Assembly: GCF_001006805.1 (NCBI RefSeq)
Contig: NZ_LN811373.1
Location: forward strand, 1 to 64,000
Origin: Microvirga massiliensis
GTDB lineage: Bacteria; Pseudomonadota; Alphaproteobacteria; Rhizobiales; Beijerinckiaceae
Direction of reading: 5' to 3'
DNA length: 64,000 nt
This document shows, one piece after another, positions 62,501 to 64,000 of this stretch (its first letter is position 1; every line of letters begins with the position of its first letter). The translations under genes were made by a program, and so were the position numbers. Below the pieces are notes generated by a model. It was not told where the DNA came from, did not search any database, and was given only the letters and a program-made list of their open reading frames with translations.

Positions 62501-64000
62501 AACCGGGATTCCTTACCGGCTTCGAAGCCAATCTCGCCGCCGCCTTCCATGGCCTCTGCCGTCTGGCGGGCCTGCTCCTGGAGGATCTCGAGATCCCGCT
62601 GCGCCTGGGCGAGCGCTTCGGCGTTGATCAGACCAGGCGCCAGGCCCTGCAGCTTCTGGATCACCCCGATCCTGGCCTGCAGCTGCTTCATCTGGTCGTT
62701 GAGCGGATGCATGCCGGCCGTCGCCTTGCCGACCAGATCCGAGAGTTGATTCGCCTGATGCTGGGCGGAGTCCCTCTCTGCCTTCTCCGCCTCCTCGCGG
62801 ACCTGGCGCTCGAGCTCCGTAGCGTAGCGCCGCGCCGCCTCGGCCCGCTGTCGGTGTTTATCGACGTTCGCGGCGGGGTTGGCCTTCTCCATGCGCTCGT
62901 GGAGCGCCTCCATGGCCTCGGCATTCTTGCGCGCGGTTTCGGCGCGCGTCTCGAGGTCAGGCTCGAGCGTGCGGCCGATCGCATCGGCTCCTTCCGAGAA
63001 GGATTCCTTGAACCCCTCCCAGAAGCGACCCCACCTCGTGAGGCTCTCCTCGTGTTTCCGCAGACCGACCAGGGAGCTATCGAACATCACGCGCTGCGCC
63101 CGGTGGGCGTCGCCCTGCGCCGCCAAGCGCTTGATGTATTGCTGCGTCGTGTAGTCGAGCGTGCCGAGCTTCTTGTTGAGAGTCTCGACCCCGCGCTCGG
63201 GATCGGCAAAGGCCTCGGCGAGTTCCGCGGTTGCTTCCGGGATCTCCTGCCTCGTGGTCGCTGCGTAATCCTTCGCGGCCAAAGTCAGTTCGTGGAAGAC
63301 GTCCTTGCTGATGCGTCCTGTGCCCGCAAAGGCGGCGAGCATGTCGCGCGCCTGCTTTGACGTGACGTTCCCGGCTTCGGCCGCGGCATCCGCCATGCGG
63401 TTCAGTTCGGAGGCGGTTGCGTTCGTGCCGCGCCCGACGCCGTAGAGCGAGCCCTCGAGGGCTTTAATGCTCTTGAGATAGCGGTCCCAGGAATAGGCGG
63501 CTGCGATGCCGCCCGCGACGAGTGTGCCGATGAACAGGGTCGCTGGACCAACCGCTGCCATGAGCCGTGACGCGACGGCCTGGAGGCCTCCGGAGACGCC
63601 GCCCTGAGCACCCGCAAGTATTTGATAGACCTGACCTCCTTGCTGATAAAGTATAGTGAGGGGATTCTGCCCAGTTAATAATCCCTGGGCTACGTCTATC
63701 ATTTGATACTGGAAATTAGTCCATTCATGGCTAGCCAGTTTCAGGGCGCCCGCCACGCCATCCTGGCCTGCGTCTCGTTTAATCTTCGAAAAGACGCGAT
63801 CTGCCTCGTCTAGACCACGCCTATACTGTTCCGGGTTGAGGAAGCCTGCGTCCTTCATCTCCTTGAGACGGGCCTGCTGCGTCTCGAGTTGCTCGAAGCC
63901 CATGTTGACGGAATCGACCGCCCACTTGACCGCGTTAGCCTCGCGCTCGAGTTGCTGGAGCTTCTTCGCGGCCTCCTCTTCCGCCCTGATCCAATCCTGG
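59596..64000 (-). CDS. Tape measure protein with lytic transglycosylase domain (5' end outside)
   Basis: At least 1,468 codons remain; the frame runs open past the right edge, so ATG 63,903 is not necessarily the start. The N-terminal part has the hydrophobic VGPATLFIGTLVAGGIAAAYSW segment. The middle has three related 120-140 residue units beginning ESRFTLLTAGLNDYARGL, ESSFALATAGMSEYSRAL and ESTFNLQVSGLSSYERGL. A soluble lytic transglycosylase domain follows (DIIARGLNQESRFNIFAHAK, then SWGVTQLNMMGG) that likely cuts peptidoglycan during entry. The protein sets tail length and passes to the host. Confidence 0.93.
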   Translation of the reverse strand, partial: QDWIRAEEEAAKKLQQLEREANAVKWAVDSVNMGFEQLETQQARLKEMKDAGFLNPEQYRRGLDEADRVFSKIKRDAGQDGVAGALKLASHEWTNFQYQMIDVAQGLLTGQNPLTILYQQGGQVYQILAGAQGGVSGGLQAVASRLMAAVGPATLFIGTLVAGGIAAAYSWDRYLKSIKALEGSLYGVGRGTNATASELNRMADAAAEAGNVTSKQARDMLAAFAGTGRISKDVFHELTLAAKDYAATTRQEIPEATAELAEAFADPERGVETLNKKLGTLDYTTQQYIKRLAAQGDAHRAQRVMFDSSLVGLRKHEESLTRWGRFWEGFKESFSEGADAIGRTLEPDLETRAETARKNAEAMEALHERMEKANPAANVDKHRQRAEAARRYATELERQVREEAEKAERDSAQHQANQLSDLVGKATAGMHPLNDQMKQLQARIGVIQKLQGLAPGLINAEALAQAQRDLEILQEQARQTAEAMEGGGEIGFEAGKESRFTLLTAGLNDYARGLMEIRQRYDDLDRQARHAGEGMKEVAQAREQAIQAYDISFVAQTLRDVDPLEQELTDVERKISILRNLMATPLPNGVIIEGIENAQRAIDEAKDRAEEIREIRAAGGQRPYELRQESSFALATAGMSEYSRALSEITKKYDDEVRAAKGVKEAIDAINEARREETLAMQLERYDDLQRSLIPEDAEIEKLRDQVTLIETLKREGRPDFDTEEAQRQIDALNKKIEQTIEVKEAGGRVPFDLLKESTFNLQVSGLSSYERGLAEINKRYDEQIKLVQGNEKAIESLNKSREQELELAKRSAVQGAMGRFMPEIEGLRTLRENRKILEEGPERLRELGYSADEAEEALRRARFMLDNWKSAIELAIEDHKLEIAALNARTLEERAAIESERARTKVLRETGDELRAAVEAEMARNRVIADANKQAKDFARDARKELELTGLRGLRRALKENEMWLQEQRELLGGTRSVSGPGNVTAREIGPTKTAFATGDNSKAAVEAYVRAAAVKRGMDPDIIARGLNQESRFNIFAHAKTPKEDSWGVTQLNMMGGLGVEAKRAGIDVRNPYAWRSQVDWSLDYMKKHGHGQWYGFRDSGIRNPWAGINRNVRDVATTGSTTPGTAGGGTTPGTLPRREIDVPKVELNVDTNLNQAFSDKNKTDIYEFVQRPLEDANAALQEQVRLNQVYRETMFMTTAQIEAANEEQRMRNEFLRNEVQITPELAARIRAYAQEYGRVAQETENLKNAQAALEELGSIGKDALKGFISDLRAGKSGAEALENALNRVVDKLLDLAMDDLFNSFTKKGGGGFFSSLLSGLTGGSGLGMTPGAGGLYHDGGMVGIHGKMRYVHPAYFENAPRLHSGTLAADERAAILQTGEVVLSRDDVAAARGRGAQSQQATVVQPIVNVIGAPSQPEVRTNQDGSVDIIFERMESWQADRAARGRGDLVKAMGARQSGRALIG

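Noticed and set aside
61360..63360. 666-codon plus-strand frame over tape measure
   Set aside because: Leu/Arg-rich shadow of the coiled-coil coding strand.

Overview
The window is a high-GC, tightly packed tailed-phage genome segment (lambda/HK97-type siphovirus gene set), probably from a temperate phage of an alphaproteobacterium. The host guess is inference: it rests on the base composition and on a DUF3309 micro-protein, a WGR-domain protein and a DUF6011-type zinc ribbon, families I associate with that class. No integrase, tRNA or CRISPR array is visible. A ParA operon flanked by repeats, a LexA-type repressor and a candidate replication initiator point to a phage-plasmid lifestyle (inference). 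The window looks like a rotated or partial view of the genome: the leftward late operon enters with the tape measure gene cut at the right edge and ends with portal at the left edge, so capsid genes should lie outside.

Layout. 1-10,315 (minus): radical SAM protein, small accessory genes, staphylococcal-type nuclease, HNH endonuclease, DUF3309 protein, papain-like protease, TerS, TerL, portal. 10,316-23,468 (plus): about 30 small, mostly unknown early genes. Its first part is lower in GC and holds two large word-repeat arrays, a leader element repeated before about a dozen start codons, and two hairpins with a compensatory base-pair change. 23,471-32,389 (minus): DnaB helicase, VUT-family transporter, DpdA, MT-A70 methyltransferase, RuvC-like resolvase, ParB/Srx-domain protein and a small helix-turn-helix candidate. 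32,390-32,554: divergent control region. 32,555-37,542 (plus): S24 repressor, a multi-hairpin RNA candidate, then a RecT recombination operon. 37,552-42,739: plasmid-like module with a winged-helix replication-initiator candidate (minus), an antisense RNA candidate over its leader, a WGR protein, iteron-like repeats, ParA and two ribbon-helix-helix-like proteins, one with the domain duplicated. 42,950-45,719 (plus): zinc ribbon/coiled-coil/XRE protein and small genes. 45,728-45,759: terminator between convergent operons. 45,809-64,000 (minus, read from the right): tape measure, tail-tip proteins, NlpC/P60 peptidase, J-like protein, S74 tail fibre, glycine-rich tip protein, beta-helix protein, endolysin, holin and membrane proteins.

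How the parts fit. TerS/TerL/HNH and portal package DNA; RecT, the RuvC-like nuclease, DnaB and small nucleases handle replication and recombination. DpdA plus the VUT transporter suggest salvage of a 7-deazaguanine precursor into phage DNA, with adenine methylation by the MT-A70 enzyme as a second modification. The repressor keeps intact Ser/Lys residues and an Ala-Gly cleavage site, so it is probably SOS-inducible. ParA with its small DNA-binding partners would keep the quiescent genome as a plasmid. Most genes overlap their neighbours by 1-8 bases, so I use ATGA/GTGA/TGATG junctions to choose many starts.
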